Source of the DNA: Methylomonas methanica
Lineage (GTDB): Bacteria > Pseudomonadota > Gammaproteobacteria > Methylococcales > Methylomonadaceae
Direction of reading: 5' to 3'
Assembly: GCA_001644045.1 (NCBI GenBank)
Contig: LUUF01000076.1
Span: 1 to 64,000 of the forward strand
Length of the DNA stretch: 64,000 nucleotides
A program made the position numbers and the translations under genes. The notes beneath the pieces were generated by a model. It searched no databases. It saw only the letters and a program-made list of their open reading frames with translations, and was not told the DNA's origin. Shown piece after piece: positions 1-10,707 of this stretch; position 1 is the first letter of the stretch, and every line of letters begins with the position of its first letter.

Positions 1-1
1 A

Positions 2-265
2 TTTTTCGGGGCCGGCTCTTTCTTCAGGTGAGAATACTCGCTTTTCAAAGTGTCCACTATTCGTGGTGGGGATCACTTGTAGCGAGTTGGGATTTTGCAA
101 CGCGCTATGACGCTGTTTGAACGCCAAAACCAGCCAGCCTTTGTGCGCTAGCGAACCGACCTGACGCTTATCATGCTGTTTATGGAAATGGCGTAACGGA
201 CCTTGCTGACAAGGACATACTTCATTGCCAAGCGTTACCGCAGTAACCGTCCTGTTAATTGACAG
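2..265 (-). other. Open frame running off the left edge, identity unknown
   Basis: The minus strand is open without a stop from about 265 down to the window edge, in the same frame as the recombinase remnant and directly after its three consecutive stop codons. The translation has a CPC pair early, several His residues and a GWLVLAF stretch. There is no ATG, GTG or TTG near its beginning, so either it starts at a non-standard codon or it is a decayed fragment continuing leftward. I do not recognise the family. It may be chance. Confidence 0.2.
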
Positions 266-271
266 TTACTA

Positions 272-820
272 TCAAGCCAGCGCGTTTTCCATCCTAATGT
301 CGTCATTTAAGTGGTAATAAGTGCGCTCAATCTGCGCAATGCTGGTGCCGCACATTTCTGCCACTTGTCTAAAACTCAGCCCTTTCATTATGCGCTCGGT
401 AATCATGTAGCGTCGCAAGCTATACGGCACTAAGTCTCTGTTTTCTCTATCTTCAATGTCGGCCAGTTCGACAATTTTATGAAAGTGATAGAGCAGAGTG
501 CGTTTGCTGAGTTCGGTTTTGCCGTCTACGCTGAATATCAAATCCGTTGCAGCTTTGGGTTTGGTGATTTTCTTCAATCGATTGAAGTAATGCCCACCTT
601 TGCAAATTAATTCTCTGCTTGTACGCACCTTGCTGGTTGATGCGCGTACTTTGATGGTGGCAAGTGGCAAATAGGCGCCATCGTCTGCAACAATAGTGTT
701 AATGACTTCCACATCGGACCAGCGTAGTTGTCGCTGTTCGCCAACCCGCAAACCACTGCGAGCAGCCACTAAGATGTAATGTCTAATCACTTGTCGCGTT
801 GGCCATGCGTTGCACCAGAG
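272..820 (-). pseudogene. Tyrosine recombinase/phage integrase, N-terminally truncated remnant
   Basis: This is the C-terminal catalytic domain of a tyrosine site-specific recombinase. Visible elements are the first catalytic Arg in ARSGLRVGE, an SLRR box where families usually have HxxR, and a tail RTYYH carrying the nucleophilic Tyr. About 180 residues are open, against roughly 300-400 for complete integrases. In-frame TGA and TAG lie just upstream (about 821-826), so the N-terminal DNA-binding half is missing. The only possible start is a GTG at 790 inside the domain, so this is probably not functional. It lies 3' of guaA, a known integration hotspot for genomic islands. It ends with TGA TAG TAA in a row. 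AT-rich flanking sequence suggests foreign origin. Confidence 0.7.
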
Positions 821-845
821 TCACTACTGTTTGCAGTAGTCACAG

Positions 846-932
846 TTTTGTGTAAGTTTTTGTGCAACTTTATGGAAAAAACACAGCAAAAACAAGAGCT
901 GCTATTGCTGTGTGAAACTTTTGTGTAACTTT
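846..932. repeat. Three copies of a 14-base direct repeat between integrase remnant and guaA
   Basis: Three near-identical copies of TTTTGTGTAACTTT lie at 846-859, 858-871 and 919-932, each differing by at most one or two bases. They sit in the AT-rich gap between the recombinase remnant and the guaA 3' end. Short direct repeats next to an integrase gene are typical of recombinase arm-type binding sites, so these may be part of an old attachment region. That role is inference. Confidence 0.4.
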
Positions 933-968
933 AATTGTTAGGTAAATCAAATATTTAACTTTAAGTTA

Positions 969-2555
969 CTACTCCCACTCTATCGTCGCGGGCGGTTTGC
1001 CGGAAATGTCGTAAGTGACGCGAGAAATACCCGGTACCTCGTTGATGATTCTGCGTGAGATCAAATCCAGGAAGTCGTAAGGCAGATGAGCCCAGCGTGC
1101 GGTCATGAAATCTATGGTTTCTACAGCACGGATGGCGACAACATAGTCGTATTTGCGGCCGTCGCCCATCACGCCCACCGATTTGACGGGCAGGAAGACC
1201 GCGAAGGCTTGGCTAACTTTGTGGTAAAGGTCGTGACGATACAGTTCTTCGATAAAGATCGCATCGGCTTGGCGCAGTAAATCGGCGTATGGTTTTTTCA
1301 CCTCGCCGAGGATGCGCACACCCAAGCCCGGACCGGGGAAGGGGTGGCGGTGAATCATATCGGCAGGCAAGCCTAACTCCAGGCCCAGTTTACGCACTTC
1401 GTCCTTGAACAATTCGCGCAAGGGTTCGACCAGCTTCAATTTCATGTTTTCCGGCAGGCCGCCGACGTTGTGATGCGATTTAATCAGGTGCGCCTTGCCG
1501 CTTTTGGCGCCGGCCGACTCGATGACGTCCGGGTAAATGGTGCCTTGCGCCAGCCATTTGGCGTCGGTGAGTTTGCCGGCTTCTTCGTCGAAGATCTCCA
1601 CGAACAGACCGCCGATGATTTTTCGTTTTTGTTCGGGGTCGTTAACGCCGGCTAGCGCCGCCATATAACGAGCTTCGGCGTCGACGCGTATCACTTTGAT
1701 GCCCATGTGCTGGGCGAACATCGCCATGACCTGATCGCCTTCGTGCAAACGCAGCAAGCCGGTGTCGACGAATACGCAGGTTAGCTGTTCGCCGATCGCG
1801 CGATGCAGCAAAGCCGCCACCACCGATGAGTCGACGCCGCCGGACAGGCCCAGAATGACTTGATCGCTGCCGACTTTTTCGCGCACGGCAGCGATGCTGT
1901 CCTCAATGATATTGCTGGCATTCCACAACGCTTGGCAGCCGCAGATTTCCAAAATAAACCGACTTAAAATCCGTCCGCCTTGTTTGGTGTGGGTGACTTC
2001 TGGATGAAATTGCAGCGCGTAGAAATGTTTGTCTTCGTCGGCGATGCCGGCGATCGGCGCACCGTCGGAGCTGGCGATCAATTTAAAGCCGGTCGGCAAT
2101 TCGACGACGCGGTCGCCGTGACTCATCCACACATCCAATAAGCCGAAACCTTCCGGCGAGGCATGATCTTCGATGTTTAGTAACAATTTGGAATGGCCGC
2201 GAGCGCGAATCTGCGCATAACCGAATTCGCGGTGATCGGACGATTCCACTCTGCCGCCCAACTGCTCAGCCATGGTTTGCATGCCGTAACAAATGCCCAG
2301 TACCGGCACACCCAATTCGAAGACGATTTGCGGCGCGCGCGGCGTGTCGCTGCTGGTCACGGTTTCCGGGCCACCGGACAGGATGATGCCTTTGGGTGCG
2401 AAGTTTTTGACCTCGTCAGCGCTGCAATCGCAGGAATAGATTTCGCAATACACGCCAATTTCGCGAATGCGGCGGGCGATCAATTGCGTGTATTGCGAAC
2501 CGAAGTCGAGAATCAGGATCTTGTCGGAATGGATGTTGGTCGCGTGGGATGACAT
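969..2555 (-). CDS. guaA: GMP synthase (glutamine-hydrolysing)
   Basis: Converts XMP to GMP using ATP and glutamine, the last step of de novo GMP synthesis, in the cytoplasm. The N-terminal class I glutamine amidotransferase shows the GICYG nucleophile (Cys about residue 89) and the FHPEV His/Glu pair near residue 180. The ATP-pyrophosphatase domain follows with its [10 protein letters not shown]-loop. The C-terminal dimerisation domain ends in the expected PATIEWE. I start at the ATG at 2555, giving 528 residues, the usual family length; an upstream in-frame ATG at 2600 adds a non-conserved leader. It is the third gene after guaB and a methyltransferase. Its 3' end abuts an integrase remnant, which fits guaA's role as an insertion site. 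Confidence 0.97.
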   Translation of the reverse strand: MSSHATNIHSDKILILDFGSQYTQLIARRIREIGVYCEIYSCDCSADEVKNFAPKGIILSGGPETVTSSDTPRAPQIVFELGVPVLGICYGMQTMAEQLGGRVESSDHREFGYAQIRARGHSKLLLNIEDHASPEGFGLLDVWMSHGDRVVELPTGFKLIASSDGAPIAGIADEDKHFYALQFHPEVTHTKQGGRILSRFILEICGCQALWNASNIIEDSIAAVREKVGSDQVILGLSGGVDSSVVAALLHRAIGEQLTCVFVDTGLLRLHEGDQVMAMFAQHMGIKVIRVDAEARYMAALAGVNDPEQKRKIIGGLFVEIFDEEAGKLTDAKWLAQGTIYPDVIESAGAKSGKAHLIKSHHNVGGLPENMKLKLVEPLRELFKDEVRKLGLELGLPADMIHRHPFPGPGLGVRILGEVKKPYADLLRQADAIFIEELYRHDLYHKVSQAFAVFLPVKSVGVMGDGRKYDYVVAIRAVETIDFMTARWAHLPYDFLDLISRRIINEVPGISRVTYDISGKPPATIEWE

Positions 2556-2628
2556 GGCGGGAAACCTTTCAAAAATGTGAGGTGGGCGAGCATCGCGCAC
2601 CCACCGGAAAATCTAGATTACGAGCGTA

Positions 2629-3588
2629 CTACAAGCCTCTATACAACTGATCGAGCAGGCTTTTATTGTTTTCGAAACCTTTTACGTCCCGATTTTCGAA
2701 CAGCGAACGAGTCATACGCTTGATAAACCGCAAATAGGGAGCCGCGCGCATGTAATGCCGTAAATTGGTGTGGCCGCGCACAATGGCAGTAATGCGTTCG
2801 GCGTTTTCCGGGATTCCCCAGCTGGCGGCTTGATCGGCCACCGACTCGGCTTTTTTGAAAAATAGCGTGACATTGCCGCCGTCTTCGGAAAACACATGCC
2901 TGTCCTCAAGTAGACCAGCCTTTTCGCCCATGCGCCGCAGCGTAGCCAGATTGAAATTGTAAAGATGCGCCTCGTGAAACGTGCTGCTCGGCGATTGGCA
3001 GGTGGCTTCTATGTTCGGTACTTCCACCACTAACACGCCGTCGGGTTTCAACAGGCTGCGTAACTTGCCCAGCACAAAAAACGGGTCTTCGGTGTGTTCC
3101 AGCACGTGCCAGATGGTTATCACATCGAAGCTGCTTTCTTCGAACTGCGCGTCTTGAATAAAGCCGAACTGTAAATTCAAATCGTACTGCGCAGCCGAAT
3201 ATTGGCCATAACCCTTGTTAGGCTCTATGCCGTGCAGATCGTGCCCCAGCGATTTGATTAAATAGGCAAACTCGCCGCCGCCGGTGCCCACGTCCAGCAT
3301 GGTTTGCGGCTTGTCTAGCAAGTGCTTGATTTTTTCATGCCTGGTTACCGCAACCCGGCCGGCGCGCAAGATATGTTTGGCCTTGGGGGCGTAAGTGTTT
3401 TTGTATTCCAGTCGATAATCTTCTTCGTAAAACTGACGAGGATCGTGCGGAAACGGATCGCTCCACACCAGTCCGCAGTCTTTGCAGATCACGGTACGCA
3501 ACTCGGCGCCGCTGCGGCTGCGCATGGATAACACGGCAACGTGGTTGCCGCCGCAAAGATTGCATGGAGTTGAGGACGTTTCGGACAT
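2629..3588 (-). CDS. Class I SAM-dependent methyltransferase with N-terminal zinc ribbon
   Basis: A 319-residue protein. The N-terminus has two cysteine pairs (CNLCG and CKDCG) that look like a zinc ribbon. A Rossmann methyltransferase core follows with the SAM motif LDVGTGGGEF, the acidic IEPN end of strand 2, and WHVLEHTEDP typical of the Methyltransf_11/23 group. Relatives methylate sugars, lipids or natural products; the substrate here cannot be read. The start is the ATG at 3588 just before the first Cys pair; an upstream start at 3633 only adds a basic leader. It lies between guaB and guaA on the same strand with short gaps, so it may be cotranscribed with GMP synthesis. Confidence 0.8.
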   Translation of the reverse strand: MSETSSTPCNLCGGNHVAVLSMRSRSGAELRTVICKDCGLVWSDPFPHDPRQFYEEDYRLEYKNTYAPKAKHILRAGRVAVTRHEKIKHLLDKPQTMLDVGTGGGEFAYLIKSLGHDLHGIEPNKGYGQYSAAQYDLNLQFGFIQDAQFEESSFDVITIWHVLEHTEDPFFVLGKLRSLLKPDGVLVVEVPNIEATCQSPSSTFHEAHLYNFNLATLRRMGEKAGLLEDRHVFSEDGGNVTLFFKKAESVADQAASWGIPENAERITAIVRGHTNLRHYMRAAPYLRFIKRMTRSLFENRDVKGFENNKSLLDQLYRGL

Positions 3589-3620
3589 TGCGATACTTCT
3601 GTGGTTTGTTTTCGATAAAG

Positions 3621-3647
3621 CGGGCCTACGCAAAATAAGCAGGCCCG
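3621..3647 (-). terminator. Hairpin downstream of guaB
   Basis: Perfect 7-base stem CGGGCCT/AGGCCCG with a 13-base loop between the guaB stop and the methyltransferase start. Read on the minus strand it is followed by a short pyrimidine run (CTTTAT) rather than a strong U-tract. It may attenuate rather than fully stop transcription into the downstream genes. Confidence 0.4.
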
Positions 3648-3672
3648 ACGGGTAAAAGCCGGAGGGTCGGTT

Positions 3673-5154
<1,482 letters not shown>

Positions 5155-5234
5155 CTAATCGTAAATAAGCCAGCCATTGTACAACCTAACCCGCATTCCG
5201 AAAAATCGGAAATAGTCAATGGTATTTAGGCCGC

Positions 5235-5702
5235 CTAGCGGTTTTCCATTGAGAGCGCCGCCGCAATGGCCAAATATTCGCCGGGATTAGGCTTATGCAG
5301 GAAGATTCCCAGCACGCCCATCACGCTGAAAATATATAAAGTGTTAAAACCGTCGCCCAAAATAAACATTGCTAAACCGGACAAACTGACAAGCTCGATC
5401 AAAGCTTGCGTGATGATTATTGTCGACAGATAGCGCTGCCTAGCGGTTTTCGGGCCCGGCATGGTTTGGTTTAGCCGCAGCAGGATATGCCGCAGCAGCT
5501 TGGTGAACGGAAACAACAAAATAGCTAAGCCGTAGAGCACGCTCCTAATCAACACCCGCTGCGCTTCGTCAAGGTCTATTTGCAATTCGCTGGCCCACAA
5601 ATGACAAACCAGGTTATAGCCTAGCACCGTTAGCAACATGGCGGCGCAGATGAGCCAGTGCGGCCTGAGGTCGGCGGCTGATAACTGGGATTGAGCGGGC
5701 AT
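5235..5702 (-). CDS. Small polytopic membrane protein of unknown function
   Basis: 155 residues with about four hydrophobic segments (near residues 15-33, 50-65, 95-115 and 118-135) joined by basic loops, so probably an inner-membrane protein. I do not recognise the family. It begins 10 bases after the CPBP protease gene on the same strand, suggesting cotranscription with it, and ends about 95 bases upstream of guaB. No catalytic motif is visible. Confidence 0.6.
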   Translation of the reverse strand: MPAQSQLSAADLRPHWLICAAMLLTVLGYNLVCHLWASELQIDLDEAQRVLIRSVLYGLAILLFPFTKLLRHILLRLNQTMPGPKTARQRYLSTIIITQALIELVSLSGLAMFILGDGFNTLYIFSVMGVLGIFLHKPNPGEYLAIAAALSMENR

Positions 5703-5711
5703 CGATAATTC

Positions 5712-6302
5712 CTAATTAGAGCGGTTGCGATAATCGCGGAGGATAACAACAAACGCTACAAAATCATAAACCGCATGAATCACCATGGGGATTAATAAAT
5801 TGCGTTCGCCGCTGTAGTCCAGCATCACCCCCATATACAAGCCCATCAGCATGGCTAACGCCGCGTAAAGGGGCGTGACCGCATGTACCAGCGCAAACAG
5901 CAGATTGCTAACCCACAAGCCTACGCTCGCGCCCCAGCCGTTTTCCAGCCAAGGCTGTAAAAAGCCGCGAAACAGTGCTTCTTCGGCAAAGCCGGCAATA
6001 GCTGCCAAAATCAGCAAATCGGTCCAGTGCCTATATGCCAGTCTGGCGCCCAAGGTTTCTAGTAGCAACTCGCGAATTTTCTGGATCGGCGGATAGGTCA
6101 GCTGTTGCATCGCAAAAAACATTACCAGCAGCGGCCCGGTTGCTAATAAGCCGATGCCCAATGCCGATTCGGAAAATTCCAGACTGGCAAACGGATCGAG
6201 ATCGGCAGCCCAACCAAGTACCAGAGCCAGTAAAGCCAGAGAGCCCTCGAAATAACAGGCAATCCTGAAAAAAGCGTTTGAAGCGGTGGGCTGGTTTTCC
6301 AT
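5712..6302 (-). CDS. CPBP-family intramembrane metalloprotease (CAAX/Abi-like)
   Basis: A 196-residue integral membrane protein with the three CPBP motifs: EEALFRG (motif 1, paired Glu), FALVHA (motif 2) and the later NLLIPMVIHAVYD (motif 3 His). Family members are type II CAAX-like membrane proteases; bacterial substrates are mostly unknown. The ATG at 6302 is chosen; an upstream in-frame TTG at 6377 would add a non-hydrophobic leader overlapping the promoter region shared with the divergent ycgL gene. Probably cotranscribed with the small membrane protein at 5235-5702. Confidence 0.8.
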   Translation of the reverse strand: MENQPTASNAFFRIACYFEGSLALLALVLGWAADLDPFASLEFSESALGIGLLATGPLLVMFFAMQQLTYPPIQKIRELLLETLGARLAYRHWTDLLILAAIAGFAEEALFRGFLQPWLENGWGASVGLWVSNLLFALVHAVTPLYAALAMLMGLYMGVMLDYSGERNLLIPMVIHAVYDFVAFVVILRDYRNRSN

Positions 6303-6388
6303 GGCATTGGGCTTTAGGCAAACGGGGGCTGAAAATTCTAAACAAAAACCATTAGAATTGGCAGCATTAGCGATCAAGGGTCATCATC

Positions 6389-6661
6389 ATGCAATGTTTT
6401 ATCTATAAAAGCCTTAAAAAAGACGAACTCTATCTGTATCTGGACAAAAAAGACGACTTTTCCGCAGTGCCGGAAGCCTTGTTCAAAAGCCTTGGTCGTT
6501 TAACATTTGTAATGGAGCTGCAGTTGAGCCCGGAACGCAAGTTAGCCAGGGAAAACCCGGAAAAAGTGATTGCCAGCCTGCAAAGCAAGGGCTTTTTCGT
6601 GCAATTGCCACCGACATTAATCAGCACCATGCCAACGACCGTGGACAAGCAGTTGCACTGA
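6389..6661 (+). CDS. ycgL: YcgL domain protein
   Basis: 90 residues that match the YcgL family from the opening MQCFIYKS through LYLYLDKKDDF and the YcgL-typical LSPERKLARENPEKV. The family is a small cytoplasmic fold of unclear biochemical role, widespread in gammaproteobacteria, which supports the taxonomic placement. It is divergent from the CPBP protease gene across an 86-base gap holding both promoters. An AGGG-type ribosome site lies a few bases before the ATG. Confidence 0.88.
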   Translation: MQCFIYKSLKKDELYLYLDKKDDFSAVPEALFKSLGRLTFVMELQLSPERKLARENPEKVIASLQSKGFFVQLPPTLISTMPTTVDKQLH

Positions 6662-6769
6662 AATCGCACGCGCCATATTGGTATATCCGTGCTAACATGC
6701 TCACAAAAAATCTTTATCGGAAAGCACGGTTTTTGCTCACTTATTTAGTCAGACCAGGATACGCAACAC

Positions 6770-7789
6770 ATGTCAGATAATCCATTAGCTTACGAAGACG
6801 CAAAGTCTAAGGGCATACTTTGGGGTTTTGGTTCGCTGTTAGGCGTCGTTCTGATTGTCATGCTGGTGTTAGGCGAATGGTGGAGCCGCGAGCCCGAGCA
6901 ATTCAGCGTTCAGGACGAAGCGATCGAACGGATGAATGTGACGCATACCGATCAAATGCCGATCGGCTACGTATACGCCAACACCCTGGCGCATATCGCC
7001 GACGTGATTCTGTTCAAATCCGGTGGGTACTTGTCCAACGACGTGGCACCGCCCGGTCTGTTTTGCGATAACATTCAAAACTTCGAGTACGGCGCGCTGG
7101 TCATGTTGCGCGACGGCACCACCGCGTTGCGTAACCATTTCGCCCGCGACCAATCTCAATCCGCGGAAGATCCCGATTTGGCAAAAGCCGAGCCGTATTT
7201 TTACTACGAACGCAATTCATGGGCCTTACCGTCCACCGAATCGGAATATGTAAAAGGTATCGAAGCGCTACACGCTTACATGGTTCGCCTGCAAAACCCG
7301 TCTTCCACTTCCAAAGCCGCGCAGTTTCACTCCAGAGCCGATAACCTGTGGCAATATACCGAGGTTGTAATTAAACGGCTCGGCGGCCTCTCGACGCGCT
7401 TGGCGGCCAGTACCGACAAATTTTCCGGCGCTACCCATGGCGACCCGTCCAATCCGATCGACATCAATATGCCTACCATCGGTAAAACGCCCTGGATGGA
7501 AATCGATAACGTATTCTACGAAGCGCGCGGTTCCTGCTGGGCGTTATTACATATTCTGAAAGCCATCAAGCATGATTTTTCCGACATTCTGCTGGACAAG
7601 CGTGCGATGAATACCTTGGACAATATGATCCAAGCCCTGGAAAACGCCTTGTCGCCAACCTTGAGCCCCGTGGTATTGAACGGCGACGGTTTTGGTATAT
7701 TCGCTAACTATTCGCTGGCGATGGCCAACTACATTGCTCGCGCCAACGCGGCTGCGCTGGACTTGCGGGACGTGATGAACAGAGGTTAA
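6770..7789 (+). CDS. DUF2333 family membrane-anchored protein
   Basis: 339 residues with one N-terminal transmembrane helix (about residues 17-35) and a large, probably periplasmic domain. It has the DUF2333 hallmarks: GYVYANTLAHIADVILFKSG, YFYYERNSWALPS, and a C-terminal stretch with FYEARGSCWALLHILKA. The function of the family is not established. The next gene, DUF4389, starts 7 bases after the stop and dinB follows closely, so the three form a likely operon. Confidence 0.85.
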   Translation: MSDNPLAYEDAKSKGILWGFGSLLGVVLIVMLVLGEWWSREPEQFSVQDEAIERMNVTHTDQMPIGYVYANTLAHIADVILFKSGGYLSNDVAPPGLFCDNIQNFEYGALVMLRDGTTALRNHFARDQSQSAEDPDLAKAEPYFYYERNSWALPSTESEYVKGIEALHAYMVRLQNPSSTSKAAQFHSRADNLWQYTEVVIKRLGGLSTRLAASTDKFSGATHGDPSNPIDINMPTIGKTPWMEIDNVFYEARGSCWALLHILKAIKHDFSDILLDKRAMNTLDNMIQALENALSPTLSPVVLNGDGFGIFANYSLAMANYIARANAAALDLRDVMNRG

Positions 7790-7796
7790 TGCCATC

Positions 7797-8099
7797 ATGC
7801 AGGAACAAATTAACGAAAATCTGAAAAAAATCGAGACCTGGAAACGCATCATTTTCATGCTGATCTTCGCGGCCATCGACAGCTTGGTGAAGCTGTTGCT
7901 GTGGCTGGTGATTTTGTTGCAGGTCGGTTCGGTGCTGTTTACCGGCGACGCTAACGCCAACATCCTGAACTTTGGTCGCAGCTTGTCTACTTACCATTAT
8001 CATATCTTGCTGTTTTTGACGTTCAATACCGAGCAGCTGCCGTTTCCGTTTTCCGATTGGAACGAAACCGCCAAACTGGAATTGCTCGGCAAGCAGTAA
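7797..8099 (+). CDS. DUF4389 family small membrane protein
   Basis: 100 residues with a single strong hydrophobic segment (about 18-45) and the LTFNTEQLPFPFSDW ending characteristic of DUF4389 proteins. The role is unknown; the pairing with DUF2333 recurs in gammaproteobacteria as far as I know, hinting at a shared envelope function. It starts 7 bases after the DUF2333 stop and ends 6 bases before the dinB ATG. Confidence 0.8.
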   Translation: MQEQINENLKKIETWKRIIFMLIFAAIDSLVKLLLWLVILLQVGSVLFTGDANANILNFGRSLSTYHYHILLFLTFNTEQLPFPFSDWNETAKLELLGKQ

Positions 8100-8105
8100 A
8101 CCTCC

Positions 8106-9197
8106 ATGGAACCAGCGCCGCGCAAAATCATCCACATCGACATGGATGCATTTTATGCGGCGGTTGAACAGCGCGATCATCCGCAATATCGTCATAAACC
8201 CATTATCGTTGGCGGCAAGCCCGATTCGCGTGGTGTAGTTGCCACCTGTAGTTACGAAGCCCGCCAATTTGGCGTACGTTCGGCCATGCCTTCCGCGCAT
8301 GCTTATCGGCTCTGTCCGCAAGCCATATTCGTTAAACCCCGTTTTGATGTTTACCGGGAAGCGTCCGAGATTATTCGCGGTATTTTTGCCCGTTACTGTG
8401 AACGTTTCGAACCCTTATCGCTCGATGAAGCCTATCTTGACGTCAGCGATAGCGAGCTTTACCAAGGTTCCGCAACTTTGCTGGCCAAGCAGATCAAGCA
8501 GGAAATACGCCGACAAACCCAGTTGGTGGCGTCCGCCGGCATTTCCTACAATAAATTTCTCGCGAAAATCGCCTCCGACCTGGGCAAGCCGGATGGCTTG
8601 TATCTGATTACGCCTGAACAAGGTCCCTCGTTTGTGGAAAATCTGGCTATCGGCAAGTTTCACGGCATCGGCCGCGCTACCGAACAGAAAATGTACGACT
8701 TGGGCATCGTTACCGGCAAGGATCTAAAACAACTGCCGCTGGCGGAATTGCAGCGGCATTTCGGCAAGGCCGGCCAACATTATTACAACATTGCCCGGGG
8801 CATTGATCCGCGCCAGATTAATGCCAATCGAGCCCGCAAATCGGTGGGCATCGAAACCACGTTCGATCACGACATCGCCGACTTGACCACCATTCTGCGT
8901 TATTTACAGGATTTGCTGGAAAAAGCCCTGGTCAGACTGGCCGAAAAACAGATGACGGCCTATACGCTGACAGTGAAAATCAAATATCAAAATTTCGTGC
9001 AAATCACGCGCGGGCGAACCTTGGCGGAACCGATCAGCGATAGCCCGACTACTAGACTGCTATTGAGCGAATTACTGAAAAATACCGGCATCGGTACCAC
9101 GAAAGTTCGATTGCTGGGTGTGACCTTATCGGGTTTGGAAAATGGCGATAATCGCCTGCGCCAATACAGGCAAATGGATTTGTTCGACCTGCGTTGA
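8106..9197 (+). CDS. dinB: DNA polymerase IV
   Basis: A Y-family translesion polymerase of 363 residues, normal for DinB. The palm shows IHIDMDAFYAAVEQRDHP (first Asp) and LSLDEAYLDVSD (Asp-Glu pair). The helix-hairpin-helix thumb has FHGIGRATEQKM and the little finger follows, ending in a hydrophobic QMDLF-type tail resembling a sliding-clamp binding peptide. I see no clear LexA box in the six bases separating it from the previous gene, so any SOS control would act at the operon promoter before DUF2333. Confidence 0.95.
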   Translation: MEPAPRKIIHIDMDAFYAAVEQRDHPQYRHKPIIVGGKPDSRGVVATCSYEARQFGVRSAMPSAHAYRLCPQAIFVKPRFDVYREASEIIRGIFARYCERFEPLSLDEAYLDVSDSELYQGSATLLAKQIKQEIRRQTQLVASAGISYNKFLAKIASDLGKPDGLYLITPEQGPSFVENLAIGKFHGIGRATEQKMYDLGIVTGKDLKQLPLAELQRHFGKAGQHYYNIARGIDPRQINANRARKSVGIETTFDHDIADLTTILRYLQDLLEKALVRLAEKQMTAYTLTVKIKYQNFVQITRGRTLAEPISDSPTTRLLLSELLKNTGIGTTKVRLLGVTLSGLENGDNRLRQYRQMDLFDLR

Positions 9198-9315
9198 AGC
9201 GGATTTGCCATAATAGGCGCGTCGGAATATCGTTATCCGGAGCAGTTTTGATCTGCCCCAATCCTGTCCGTATTTATTCATTCACTATCTTTCTTCGGAA
9301 GTCCAATCATCAAAC

Positions 9316-10707
9316 ATGTTCAATCAGTTGAAAATCGCCGTTCTCATTCCCTGTCATAACGAAGAAGTGTCTATTGCGAAAGTGGTAAGCGACTTTAGAC
9401 TGGCTTTGCCGGATGCGGCTATTTACGTGTTCGACAACAATTCCAGCGATAACACCGTCCGGGAAGCGAGGTTGGCGGGGGCGATGGTGCGCAACGAAAC
9501 CCAGCAAGGGAAAGGCCATGTTGTACGCCGCATGTTTCGGGATATAGATGCCGACTTTTACCTGATGGTGGACGGCGACGACACGTATGATGCCAGTTTG
9601 GCACCGGACATGATCAAGTTGGCGATGAGTGGCCCTTACGATCTGGTTAACTGCATTCGCCGCGAAACCGGCGATGCGGCTTACCGGGGTGGGCACCGCT
9701 TTGGCAACCTGCTGCTAACCGGGGTAGTACGGCAAATTTTCGGTAACCGGATTCTGGATATGCTCTCGGGTTACAAGGTGTTTTCCCGGCGATTCGTCAA
9801 GTCCTTCCCAGCACTGTCCGCTGGCTTTGATATTGAAACCGAGTTGACAGTACATACGCTGGAGTTGTCGATGCCGGCTGCGCACATCGAAGGTGAGTAT
9901 CGAGGACGCGCGGTAGGCTCGGAAAGCAAATTGCGCACCTATCGCGACGGCTGGCGCATCCTGATGTTGATTATCAGACTGGTCAGACATGAGCGGCCCA
10001 TGGTGTTTTTTGGAGCACTCGCCGGGTTGCTGGTCGCAGCGGCCTTGCTGCTGATCTGGCCCGTGATCGTCACTTATCTGGATACGGGCCTGGTGCCCAG
10101 GTTTCCGACAGCCTTTCTTGCCATGGGCATTATGCTGCTTGCGTCATTGAGTGTTTTTACCGGCACGATTCTGGATACGGTGACTCGCGGGCGCAAGGAA
10201 TTGCGCATGCTGACTTATTTGCAATATCCGCCACCGGTCTATGCGCCGAACGATTACGCCGATTCAGTCGCCATCGGGTCTGTAGACAATAATGCTTTAA
10301 CTGGAGGTAACGACGATCTGTTCGGTCAAATGTGGCGTTTTGGATTGGTTGGCATAGTTGGTTATATCGTCAATGCCGGCTTGGTAGAGTCGCTGGTGCT
10401 GAACATCGGACCGCTACGCGCGCAAATGCTGGCTTTTCCGGCTGCCGTTACGGTGACCTGGTGGCTTAACCGGCGCTTTACCTTTGGCGCCAGCCACCAC
10501 GCCATTCATCATGAATGGCTGCGTTATGTGCTGGCCAATATGCTGGGTTGGACAGCCAACAACTGCGCTTACTTGTGGATGATTTTCAGCGTACCCCTTG
10601 CTTACCAGCATCCGGCGTTGGCCGTTGCCGTGGGTTCATTGGCCGGGATGGTGCTAAATTTTTCGGCGTCGAGATTAATTGTCTTTAAAAAAGTTCGTCA
10701 GGCCTGA
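9316..10707 (+). CDS. Fused GT2 glycosyltransferase and GtrA-like flippase
   Basis: 463 residues. The N-terminal half (about 1-220) is a family 2 glycosyltransferase: AVLIPCHNEE opening, DNNSSDNT, and the DGDDTYD metal-binding acidic cluster, of the dolichyl/undecaprenyl-phosphate sugar transferase type. Two hydrophobic segments follow at about 230-300. The C-terminal 120 residues are a four-helix GtrA-like domain, family of bactoprenol-linked sugar flippases. It would charge undecaprenyl phosphate with a sugar and flip it. The stop codon overlaps the ATG of the next, polytopic protein by one base (TGATG), so the two are translationally coupled. Confidence 0.85.
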   Translation: MFNQLKIAVLIPCHNEEVSIAKVVSDFRLALPDAAIYVFDNNSSDNTVREARLAGAMVRNETQQGKGHVVRRMFRDIDADFYLMVDGDDTYDASLAPDMIKLAMSGPYDLVNCIRRETGDAAYRGGHRFGNLLLTGVVRQIFGNRILDMLSGYKVFSRRFVKSFPALSAGFDIETELTVHTLELSMPAAHIEGEYRGRAVGSESKLRTYRDGWRILMLIIRLVRHERPMVFFGALAGLLVAAALLLIWPVIVTYLDTGLVPRFPTAFLAMGIMLLASLSVFTGTILDTVTRGRKELRMLTYLQYPPPVYAPNDYADSVAIGSVDNNALTGGNDDLFGQMWRFGLVGIVGYIVNAGLVESLVLNIGPLRAQMLAFPAAVTVTWWLNRRFTFGASHHAIHHEWLRYVLANMLGWTANNCAYLWMIFSVPLAYQHPALAVAVGSLAGMVLNFSASRLIVFKKVRQA

